Positions 45,140 to 52,840 of a stretch of DNA of 64,000 nt are shown here, one piece after another (positions within the stretch are counted from its first letter, which is position 1; every line of letters begins with the position of its first letter). The notes under the pieces are model-generated. The model did not search any database, had not been told where the DNA came from, and saw only the letters and a program-made list of their open reading frames with translations. The stretch comes from Shewanella corallii (lineage in GTDB: Bacteria; Pseudomonadota; Gammaproteobacteria; Enterobacterales; Shewanellaceae). The stretch is from positions 248,001 to 312,000 of the forward strand of contig NZ_JAKIKT010000003.1 in assembly GCF_023349125.1 (NCBI RefSeq), written 5' to 3'. A program made the position numbers and the translations under genes.

Positions 45140-45370
45140 GTTGCTGTTTCCTTAAGCGTCTATGGCAGCGCTTTATCGTTATATACAAACTCCTACTCAT
45201 GGTCCGGCCCACCAATTCTGTGACCCAGATCATCGTTGGAAGTGTATTACTAAATTCATCCTAGTTCGAGGGAAATTTTAGAGTGACATTCTCTATTTAT
45301 CCAGTATTGGCGGGGATTTAGTTGAACGAATGAAAAAAGAACCAGCAAAATAGATTAACTATTCAATAAC

Positions 45371-45396
45371 AGAAAGGGAGCAAATGCTCCCTTTCT
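45371..45396 (-). terminator. Strong hairpin after the RND exporter gene
   Basis: AGAAAGGGAGCA and TGCTCCCTTTCT form a perfect 12-base-pair stem with a two-base loop, four bases after the exporter stop. The - strand continues GTTATTG, so the T-run is weak, but stem strength and position fit a terminator of the four-gene RND cluster. Confidence 0.75.
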
Positions 45397-45400
45397 ATTT

Positions 45401-47719
45401 TCATACTTTAGGCTTTCGCCAGAATACCGCGGCCAGTGCCGGCAGAATAATAATGGCCCCAAGCATATTTACCAAAAACATAAAGGTGAGCAAAATCCCC
45501 ATATCCATTTGGAACTTAAGTGCCGAGAAAAACCAGGTACTGACACCGATTGCCAGCGTCAATCCGGTGAAAATGACCGCACTACCCCGCTCCATCAAAG
45601 CTTCAAGATAAGCCTGCTGCACCACCATGCCATCCTTCAACTTGGCAGACATGGTAGACAGAATGTAGATGCCATAGTCCACACCAATACCGACCCCCAG
45701 GGCAATAACCGGCAAGGTGCTGACGGCCAGACCGATTTGCAATTGAGTCATCAGCGCCTGTGCCAGGGTAGACACCACGTACAGTGGCACAATCACAGCG
45801 ATTGTGGCCCGCAGCGAGCGGAAGCTGATCAGGCAAAGTACAAATACTGCACCATAGACATAGATCATCATAGGCAGCTGGGCTTCAGCCACGGCTTCAT
45901 TGGTTGCAGCCATCACGCCGACAGGACCGGACGCCAACTTAAACTTCAGCTGGTCGTTATCCATTTTGGCAGACAGTTCCTTCACCTTATCGACCACCAC
46001 TTCAATGGTTTCAGCCTTGTGGTCCTCCAAAAACAGATACACAGGCATTACAGAACAATCAGAGTTCAACAAACCTGAACTTGTTGGTACTCTTCCAATC
46101 GCCTGAACCAGACTGGCAGTGGTGCGAGGCAGCAACTGCCACTTGGGGTTGCCCTCGTTAAAACCGGCATTTACTTTCTTGGCCACGGAAGCCAGACTGG
46201 CCGAGGACTCTACCCCAGGGGTGTTGGCAGCCAGCCACTCAAACTCATCGATTTGCGTGAGCACTTCATGGTAGGTACAGGCCTCGGGGAAGGCCTCGAC
46301 TATCACTGTCATCACGTCAGTGGTGATAGAGAAGTGATCGGTAATAAAGAAGGTATCCTGATTGTAACGGCTATCCTGGTGCAGGGCTGGCGCGCCTGCA
46401 TGCAGATCACCAATCTTCATCTTGTTGGCCTGCTGCAAACCTGCGGCATACAGCACAGCTGTCACACCCAATACCACAACTGCATACTTAGGCGTGGCGA
46501 ATTTAGACAGTGATTGCCAGATTTTCTGTACCTTGGCATCGCGATTTACATCAACCCCGAGCTTATCCTGCTTAAGATTGGTGTAAGAGATCAGCAAAGG
46601 CAACAAAACCAGGTTGGTCAGAATGATAACCGCCACACCCAGAGAGGCTGAAATCGCCAGCTCACGGATAATGCCGATATCGATCGCCAGCAGGGTCAGG
46701 AAGCCGACGGTATCTGACAACAAGGCGACCCCGCCGGGAACCAGCAGAGCGCGGAAAGCCGATGCCGCAGCCGCTTTGGTTTGTTGACCATCCAGGACCC
46801 GACGACGCACAGAGTTAATCATCTGTACCCCGTGGCTCACCCCAATCGCGAACACCAGGAAAGGTACCAGAATCGACATAGGGTCCAGACCAAAGCCGAC
46901 AACAGTCAGCAGACCAAGCTGCCAGATAACCGCTATCAGGCTGCACACCAGAGGCAACAGCGTCAGCACCACAGAGTGAGAGAAGAAATACACCATCACA
47001 GCTGTGATTAAGATGGCGATCAGGAAGAAGAGCACAACGCCCTTGGCACCATCAGCAACATCTCCCGCCATCTTGGCAAAGCCGATGATATGGATCTTAA
47101 TCTCGTCGGTCTCATATTGAGCCCTGAGCTCTTTCTCCAGCTGCTCAGCGAACGCTATGGTATCCAGAGGTTCACCGGTTTGCGGATCGAAGTCCATCAA
47201 CTGGGCGGTAACCATAGCGGCCGAGTAATCTTCCGCTATCTGGCGACCAACAATCCCGGCTTTCTCAATGTTATTACGAACGATTTCCAAACCTGCAGTG
47301 GTATTGGCAAAGTCGGCGGGAATGACAGGCCCTCCGGCAAAGCCATCTTCAACCACTTCAGTAAATCGGGTAGAGGGTGAGTAGAGGGATTTAACCAGAG
47401 ATCTGTCTACACCCGGGATAAAGAAAAGCTGATCGTGTACTTTTCTTAAGGTATCGAAGAATTCGGGATTAAAAATATTACCGCTGGTGTCCTGTACGGC
47501 CACCATAATATTGTTGGCGCCCCCAAACTCCTGCTGGTGCTTGAGGTAGGTCTGCATATATTCATGCTTGAGCGGAATATTTTTGACAAAAGCTGCATCC
47601 ATGCGCAGTTGGCTTGCCTGATAACCGAGAAATACGGTGATCAGTGCGAACAGTACAATGACGGCTGCACGGCGCCGGAACAGAAAGGATTCAAATCCGT
47701 TGACCAATTTTTCTAACAT
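45401..47719 (-). CDS. RND-superfamily (MMPL-type) exporter
   Basis: The 772-residue inner-membrane protein has the duplicated MMPL layout: one helix, a large periplasmic loop, five helices, then the pattern again. Transmembrane blocks include VVLFFLIAILITAVMVYFF and the second-half IALGVGIGVDYGIYIL. FVLFVFAIGVSHGVQMI-like helices in the middle resemble hydrophobe/lipid exporters of COG1033. It is the last gene of a - strand set with a YCF48-like, a DUF1329 and a DUF1302 protein. The substrate is unknown; a lipid or other hydrophobic molecule is the likeliest guess. Confidence 0.88.
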   Translation of the reverse strand: MLEKLVNGFESFLFRRRAAVIVLFALITVFLGYQASQLRMDAAFVKNIPLKHEYMQTYLKHQQEFGGANNIMVAVQDTSGNIFNPEFFDTLRKVHDQLFFIPGVDRSLVKSLYSPSTRFTEVVEDGFAGGPVIPADFANTTAGLEIVRNNIEKAGIVGRQIAEDYSAAMVTAQLMDFDPQTGEPLDTIAFAEQLEKELRAQYETDEIKIHIIGFAKMAGDVADGAKGVVLFFLIAILITAVMVYFFSHSVVLTLLPLVCSLIAVIWQLGLLTVVGFGLDPMSILVPFLVFAIGVSHGVQMINSVRRRVLDGQQTKAAAASAFRALLVPGGVALLSDTVGFLTLLAIDIGIIRELAISASLGVAVIILTNLVLLPLLISYTNLKQDKLGVDVNRDAKVQKIWQSLSKFATPKYAVVVLGVTAVLYAAGLQQANKMKIGDLHAGAPALHQDSRYNQDTFFITDHFSITTDVMTVIVEAFPEACTYHEVLTQIDEFEWLAANTPGVESSASLASVAKKVNAGFNEGNPKWQLLPRTTASLVQAIGRVPTSSGLLNSDCSVMPVYLFLEDHKAETIEVVVDKVKELSAKMDNDQLKFKLASGPVGVMAATNEAVAEAQLPMMIYVYGAVFVLCLISFRSLRATIAVIVPLYVVSTLAQALMTQLQIGLAVSTLPVIALGVGIGVDYGIYILSTMSAKLKDGMVVQQAYLEALMERGSAVIFTGLTLAIGVSTWFFSALKFQMDMGILLTFMFLVNMLGAIIILPALAAVFWRKPKV

Positions 47720-47771
47720 CTTTCAGGCCCTGTTGTTATTCTTGTTGGCTTGAGAGTTTCAGCACAGGGAA

Positions 47772-48782
47772 TTACTCCCCCTGTAACTGCACCACTCCCG
47801 AAGTACCGGACAGCCATACGCGGCCATCTTTATCCTGGATAATGGACACCAGACTTTCACCCTGACGCTTTTCCAGTTCACTGATCTCTCCATCAGGTGA
47901 CATTTTAAGCACCATTCCGGCATTACCGACAAACCACACATTACCATCGCGGGTTTGGGTTGCGCCATTGACCGTGGCACTGACCGGAAGCTCAATCTGG
48001 GTAAATTCACTCAGCTCGCTGTCGGTGGAGAACAGGTGTCCTCTTAGTCCCATCAAGTAGATCCTGTCCCCCAGTTCAATAGCGTTGAACATAGACCCAT
48101 CGTAAACAAAATCCAGCGCGTCAAAGGTTTTCCCTTTGTCACTGGATACCGCCACCATTCCCAGCTCACCCAGCAGCAATAAACGGCCATCAGAGAGGGG
48201 AAGAATACGATTGAAATGGGGCAGCAGATAGGCGCGCTCGTCCAGGTACAATTGTTCATCCTGGGACTTGAGGTCATTCAGGTAATCAACATCTTCCTCA
48301 AACAAAAGTTCACTATGGAATTCTTCCGTCCAGGTCTGACCACTGTCGAGCGAGCGATAAAAAAGGCCGTAAGCGCCAATAGCTACGCCCTCCTTATCAT
48401 TAAAAAACAGTACATCCAGAAACGGTTTTTCCAACTCTTTGGACTGCATCTGCTTTTGCCAGGACTGACCGCCATCCTGAGTGTGCAATATGGTGGCATC
48501 GTGCCCTACCGCCCATCCCAACTTATCGTTTAGAAAAAACAGCTTGGTCAGTAATGAGTTAACTGGCGTTTCCACCTGTTGCCACTCATCACCATCGAGC
48601 ACCAGCACATGTCCCCGCTCACCCACACTCACCAAGGTGTCGCCGGCAGGTGCGATATCAAGCAGCAGAGAGGATTGTGCCAAAGGTTGGATTTGAGATT
48701 CGATTGAAGCAGCCTGAACCGGTGTAGACAGGAGTGAGATAACTCCCAAAGCACAGGCGCTACGAAGCATGCAAGACAACAT
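47772..48782 (-). CDS. YCF48-like beta-propeller protein, exported
   Basis: This 336-residue protein has a signal peptide (LRSACALGVISLLSTPVQA). It is followed by repeated beta-propeller blades of the photosystem-II-stability-factor (YCF48/BNR) type, such as NDKLGWAVGHDATILHTQDGG, DKEGVAIGAYGLFYRSLDSG and DGNVWFVGNAGMVLKM. Photosynthesis is not implied; such proteins recur next to RND exporters with DUF1329/DUF1302 partners. AAGGAAG lies six bases before the ATG at 48782. It probably acts in the periplasm as an assembly or accessory factor of the RND system, by inference. Confidence 0.85.
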   Translation of the reverse strand: MLSCMLRSACALGVISLLSTPVQAASIESQIQPLAQSSLLLDIAPAGDTLVSVGERGHVLVLDGDEWQQVETPVNSLLTKLFFLNDKLGWAVGHDATILHTQDGGQSWQKQMQSKELEKPFLDVLFFNDKEGVAIGAYGLFYRSLDSGQTWTEEFHSELLFEEDVDYLNDLKSQDEQLYLDERAYLLPHFNRILPLSDGRLLLLGELGMVAVSSDKGKTFDALDFVYDGSMFNAIELGDRIYLMGLRGHLFSTDSELSEFTQIELPVSATVNGATQTRDGNVWFVGNAGMVLKMSPDGEISELEKRQGESLVSIIQDKDGRVWLSGTSGVVQLQGE

Positions 48783-48802
48783 ACAAACTTCCTTTAAAAT
48801 AT

Positions 48803-48825
48803 CAGGGCACCGGGAAGGTGCCCTG
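48803..48825 (-). terminator. Hairpin between DUF1329 and YCF48 genes
   Basis: CAGGGCACC and GGTGCCCTG pair over a five-base loop; the - strand then reads ATATTTTAAAGG. It lies 14 bases after the DUF1329 stop and may be a partial terminator that lowers expression of the YCF48 and RND genes relative to DUF1302/DUF1329. Confidence 0.65.
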
Positions 48826-48838
48826 TAGACTGCTGGTG

Positions 48839-50203
48839 TTAGCGGATACCGCTGCGGCGCAGCGCTGCGGGGGTGAACTCAGAAGAGCGGAGGTTAGCGT
48901 CGAAGTCGTACATGCGGCCTTCGTTATCCAGACCAATCGCCAGATAACGGCGTGATTGCAGGTCGTGGAATACCTCGAGCGTACTCCATGGCGTTGGCAC
49001 TTCGTAGTAGTTCAGGTTATGAGCGAAAGCTACGCGATACAACTCATCACGGTTGTCGTACATATCCGTTGCAGACACCTGCCAGGAGTCCTCATCAATG
49101 TAGAACACACGAGTCTTGTAGATGTGACGCATACCATCTTTCAGAGTTGCCTTAACTTCCCAGACTCTGTGCTTTTCCCAACGGACAAGATCAGGGTTGA
49201 TATGTCCAGGTGTCAGGATCTGGTCGTAGTCGACCTCGTCTGAATGCAGGCGGTACTCGTTATAAGGAATGATGATCTCTTTCTTGCCAACCAGCTCCCA
49301 GTCATAACGGGATGGAGAACCATTGAACATGTCATAGTCATCCGTGGTACGCAGACCATCAGATACAGTTCCAGGAGTATCGAAAGCTACGTTTGGCGCC
49401 TTACGAACACGGCGCTGACCTGTGTTGTAGGTCCAGGCCTGACGTGGCAGCGCTTCCTGGTCCATGGTCTCTTTAACCAGCAGTGCGGTACCCGCCAGAC
49501 GTGCTGGCTGAGACACGACCTGCTTGAAGTAGAACAGAGTGTTATCGTCAGCAAGCTGCTCAGGAGTGGCCTCTGGACGGGAGTACTCAAATCTCAGCTT
49601 CTCTGACAGTTCAACCAGAGTGTAGTCGCCCCCCTTGGTTGGAGACGCCTGGTTACGCTCTGTCTCCGCATCAACACCACGGAAACGCAGGATGTGGTTC
49701 CAGATCACCTCAAGACCATTGGCAGGAATCGGGAACGGCACGCCAATGGCGGCGCCTTTCAATCCATTACCATCAGCTACCAACTCGGCGCGGGTAGCAT
49801 TTGCCTTGGTTGCATCATAAACGAACTGAGGCAGAGACGCGCTGCGGCGGGTCGGATACACATTCATTTTATAAGTGTCAGGATACAGCTCAAACAGCTT
49901 CATCTGACCGGGAGTCAGAAACTCCTTGTACTTATCCTTGTTGGCGTTGGTAATGGTATACAGCACCTTGTCATTTGGATAAGGATCAGGGTGATGATCG
50001 CCAGCCTTATAGCCGTCAACCGGCTTGGTAATTCCGCCATCCCATGCAGGGATAGAACCATCAGCATTACCGGCCTTCTCTGCGCCAATCGGCGTCAGAG
50101 TAGTACCCAGTTTGGCCGCCTCTTCAGGAGATACCTTGGCATCAACAGCAGTGGACACCAATCCAACCATTACTGCTGCAGACAATATCGTTAGCTTATT
50201 CAT
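48839..50203 (-). CDS. DUF1329 family periplasmic protein
   Basis: The start at ATG 50203 is preceded by AAGGA and opens a clear signal peptide (NKLTILSAAVMVGLVSTAVDA); 454 residues result. Typical DUF1329 segments are GAEKAGNADGSIPAWDGGI, MNVYPTRRSASLPQFVYDAT, RRVRKAPNVAFDTPG and WEVKATLKDGMRHIYKTRVFY. From memory the family has a LolA/LolB-like fold, suggesting a periplasmic lipid carrier, but its function is not settled. It is 13 bases downstream of the DUF1302 gene, so the two are one transcript. Confidence 0.9.
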   Translation of the reverse strand: MNKLTILSAAVMVGLVSTAVDAKVSPEEAAKLGTTLTPIGAEKAGNADGSIPAWDGGITKPVDGYKAGDHHPDPYPNDKVLYTITNANKDKYKEFLTPGQMKLFELYPDTYKMNVYPTRRSASLPQFVYDATKANATRAELVADGNGLKGAAIGVPFPIPANGLEVIWNHILRFRGVDAETERNQASPTKGGDYTLVELSEKLRFEYSRPEATPEQLADDNTLFYFKQVVSQPARLAGTALLVKETMDQEALPRQAWTYNTGQRRVRKAPNVAFDTPGTVSDGLRTTDDYDMFNGSPSRYDWELVGKKEIIIPYNEYRLHSDEVDYDQILTPGHINPDLVRWEKHRVWEVKATLKDGMRHIYKTRVFYIDEDSWQVSATDMYDNRDELYRVAFAHNLNYYEVPTPWSTLEVFHDLQSRRYLAIGLDNEGRMYDFDANLRSSEFTPAALRRSGIR

Positions 50204-50216
50204 ATTATTGTCCTTA

Positions 50217-52268
50217 TTAGATTGAATACTTGATATTGAACGACACATAGTCGCGGTCTGACATCAGGTTGGTAGTCCCTACCCCACCAAAGAAGGAGTT
50301 GTAGGAAACATCCAGCCCCCACTTGCTCTGATAATCAAAGTTCAGACCTGCTGCCACCGACTTCTTACCTTCAGTGAACAGGAACATAGGATCTGGTGTA
50401 ATACCATTAACATCGTGGGAGAAAATCAGACGCGCAGACATGTTCACACCGGCAAACACGTTGAAGTAGTCCGCTTTACCCACCAGTCGGTAACCCCAGG
50501 CAAAATCAGTTGGGAATGGATTGGTTTCAGGGCCATTGTGCAGCGCCTGAATAATACCTGGCATGTCAGGATTGCCACCTGAACGTCCGGTACCCGGTCC
50601 GTTCAATCGCAGCTCGTCATGGGACGGCATATCATGGATCCATACGCCACCCACTTCAGCCAGGGCTGTCAGGTTGTCAGTGCCCAGAACAGGGCCGAAC
50701 AGATGGGTAAATGTCATCTGTGCCTGAGTGGTATCACGCAGAATATAACCCTGAGCATAATCGCCCGGGGCAACCGGACCGATAAATTCACCGTACTGAG
50801 ACAGTCCATCCAGATCAGGGCGGAAACCTGCATTGGCCAGCTGCTGAGGCATAGCTTCAAACAGCAGTTCAACATCATCAATCTGCAGCGGCTCATCCTG
50901 ACGGTGAGCAATTTCACCAGCAACCGAGGTATCGCCAATCAGGGTATTGAAGCTGAAGCCATAAAGCTTGATATCTTCCGGATAAACGATCTGAGCTTTG
51001 GAGAAGCTATCCAGTTGCAACATAACATCACGATCTATATTGCCAGCATTGCGGCCAACAGTGGCTAAATCGTTCAGCAAAGTGCCGACAGAGAAATCAG
51101 CGGTAGTCCCTGAGATCAGCGGACGACGGCTGTGATAGTTAATGAAGTACAAGCCAAACTCGGTTTCACCCAGCTCAGGCGCGTAGTAACCCAGTTTCAC
51201 ACCATACTGACCACCATCTTCAGGCTCCATCTCATCCTGCACCAAAGTTGCCTTGGTTGGATAAGCCAACGCCAGGTTAATCAAATCTTCAGTCGGAATG
51301 GTTTGACCGGAGGTCAACATTGCTGCCAACTTCTCATATTCACCGGTCAGGAAATCCAGGTTCATGTCCGGGTTGGCGTTGAAGCCAAGTTGAGCATTCT
51401 GGGAATAACCGCCGAAACCGGCAAAGTCATTGGTCGAGAAGAAAGACCCTGGGGGCGGAACCCAGATAGGCTTCCATTCATACTGATAAAAGGCTTCCAT
51501 CGACAGGCTGTCGGTAATACCCAATGACGCCCACAGCATGCCTTGAGGGCGGAAGGCTTCTTTCAGCTCAGCGCCCGGGGCATTCAGAATATTCAGGTCA
51601 ACCGGGTTAATGACACTGATACCATGGGCAATCAGAGTACTTTCACCCCAGGAGATCACCTGGTTACCAACACGCACCGACAGCGGGTTGCGGCCGTCAT
51701 TGAAATCGAAGTCTGCATACACAAAGGCATCCAGCAGGCGGATATCCTTACAGATCACCTCTTCGGCACGCTTATCTTCACAGGGGTCGAATTCGGCACC
51801 GGTCAGAGGATCACTGTAGCCAAAGTCGCCATTAACTTTCTTGTTGTCGTAGAAATACATACCCCGGGCAAACAGACCGAAGTTTTCGTAGCTCAGCGAA
51901 AGCTCGTGCAGACCTTTTACGATTTCGGATGTGGTATCGCCCTGCGCATACAGGAGGTTACTCAGGTCATTGTTACTGGAGTATGAACCGGGCTGAGCCC
52001 AGATTTCCTGAGGGGTGTAGAGGGTATTTCCGAAGGCTGAATAACCCGTCCAATCAAATCGGGGTTGGTTAACCTTACCAATATAGTCCCAGTCTCTATC
52101 TTCCGTGCGCCAGCTTGCGCCGGCAGTCCAAGTCGAGTCAAAAGAACCGTCTACATCTCCCCAATTAAAGGAAAATGCACTGGCCTCGGGCAAAATGCCC
52201 ATACTGATGGCCGACGCTACCCCCAATGCTATTGCCGACTTGTTAAATCCGCCTTTAACAATTTTCAT
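50217..52268 (-). CDS. DUF1302 family outer-membrane protein
   Basis: With ATG 52268 (AGAGAAG upstream) the protein has 683 residues and a signal peptide (FNKSAIALGVASAISMGILPEASA). The rest reads as an outer-membrane beta-barrel with alternating hydrophobic residues. It includes DRDWDYIGKVNQPRF, VRVGNQVISWGESTLIAHGISVINPVD (family landmark) and a final strand YVSFNIKYSI. It heads the DUF1302-DUF1329-YCF48-RND set. Function is unknown; a channel or receptor for a hydrophobic compound is the usual suggestion. Confidence 0.88.
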   Translation of the reverse strand: MKIVKGGFNKSAIALGVASAISMGILPEASAFSFNWGDVDGSFDSTWTAGASWRTEDRDWDYIGKVNQPRFDWTGYSAFGNTLYTPQEIWAQPGSYSSNNDLSNLLYAQGDTTSEIVKGLHELSLSYENFGLFARGMYFYDNKKVNGDFGYSDPLTGAEFDPCEDKRAEEVICKDIRLLDAFVYADFDFNDGRNPLSVRVGNQVISWGESTLIAHGISVINPVDLNILNAPGAELKEAFRPQGMLWASLGITDSLSMEAFYQYEWKPIWVPPPGSFFSTNDFAGFGGYSQNAQLGFNANPDMNLDFLTGEYEKLAAMLTSGQTIPTEDLINLALAYPTKATLVQDEMEPEDGGQYGVKLGYYAPELGETEFGLYFINYHSRRPLISGTTADFSVGTLLNDLATVGRNAGNIDRDVMLQLDSFSKAQIVYPEDIKLYGFSFNTLIGDTSVAGEIAHRQDEPLQIDDVELLFEAMPQQLANAGFRPDLDGLSQYGEFIGPVAPGDYAQGYILRDTTQAQMTFTHLFGPVLGTDNLTALAEVGGVWIHDMPSHDELRLNGPGTGRSGGNPDMPGIIQALHNGPETNPFPTDFAWGYRLVGKADYFNVFAGVNMSARLIFSHDVNGITPDPMFLFTEGKKSVAAGLNFDYQSKWGLDVSYNSFFGGVGTTNLMSDRDYVSFNIKYSI

Positions 52269-52584
52269 TTTAGCTTCTCTCCGTAACCTGCCTGGATTCG
52301 TTGTTATAGGAATTTCAACCAACATCTTGTTAGCCTACAGGTAACACCATTGTTACAGGATTTGCGGGGGATGAGCAAGGCGGATTTTAAGAAAATTTTA
52401 ATAAGAATTGGGCACTTACCCTTTACATCATGGGCAGGAAAAGCGCTGTTATTTGAAAAAAATTACCCCCGGTACATGTTAACCATGATTACCGGGGGTA
52501 ATTGAATGTGTATCAATAAGATAGCGAACAGCAAAGGCTAATAAATCATTCGCTTGAATCAAGCATTCGTTTGAAGTAATTACT
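52269..52584. other. Intergenic region upstream of the DUF1302 operon
   Basis: This 316-bp gap has no gene. It holds the terminator of the DUF2835 transcript (52461-52503) and, between that and 52268, presumably the promoter of the DUF1302 operon, which I could not define. Confidence 0.65.
52461..52503 (-). terminator. Strong intrinsic terminator after DUF2835
   Basis: AATTACCCCCGGTA (52461-52474) is perfectly complementary to TACCGGGGGTAATT (52490-52503), a 14-pair stem. On the - strand it runs straight into a T-run (TTTTTTT). The loop itself contains CATGTTAACCATG, which can pair further. It ends the pepN-DUF2835 transcript. Confidence 0.85.
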
Positions 52585-52806
52585 CTAAATCAATTCAAGT
52601 GATACAACGTCACCTTTTTCGTTTAACACCAAACGGAACCATCCATGGATACCTGAGGGGGTTAAAAAACGCCTGAAGTGCCGACAATTAATCCACAAAC
52701 GTGTGCCCCGGCGGTCCCGAACTTCTACCTTATCAACATCACCGCGGTAGTAAGGCATAAACTCACGGTAAGTCAGATTTAAGCTGAAAATAAACTCCAT
52801 CTTCAA
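52585..52806 (-). CDS. DUF2835 family small protein
   Basis: This 73-residue protein matches DUF2835, with EFIFSLNLTYREFMPYYRGDV, then VRDRRGTRLWINCRHFRRFLT and GIHGWFRLVL. The family is common in marine gammaproteobacteria and has no known function; the basic, aromatic surface could suit nucleic-acid binding, but that is only a guess. It lies 34 bases after pepN and is followed by a strong terminator, so it is probably co-transcribed with pepN. Confidence 0.85.
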   Translation of the reverse strand: MKMEFIFSLNLTYREFMPYYRGDVDKVEVRDRRGTRLWINCRHFRRFLTPSGIHGWFRLVLNEKGDVVSLELI

Positions 52807-52840
52807 TCAATTGGGGCCATTACTGACCCCACTCCAATGC

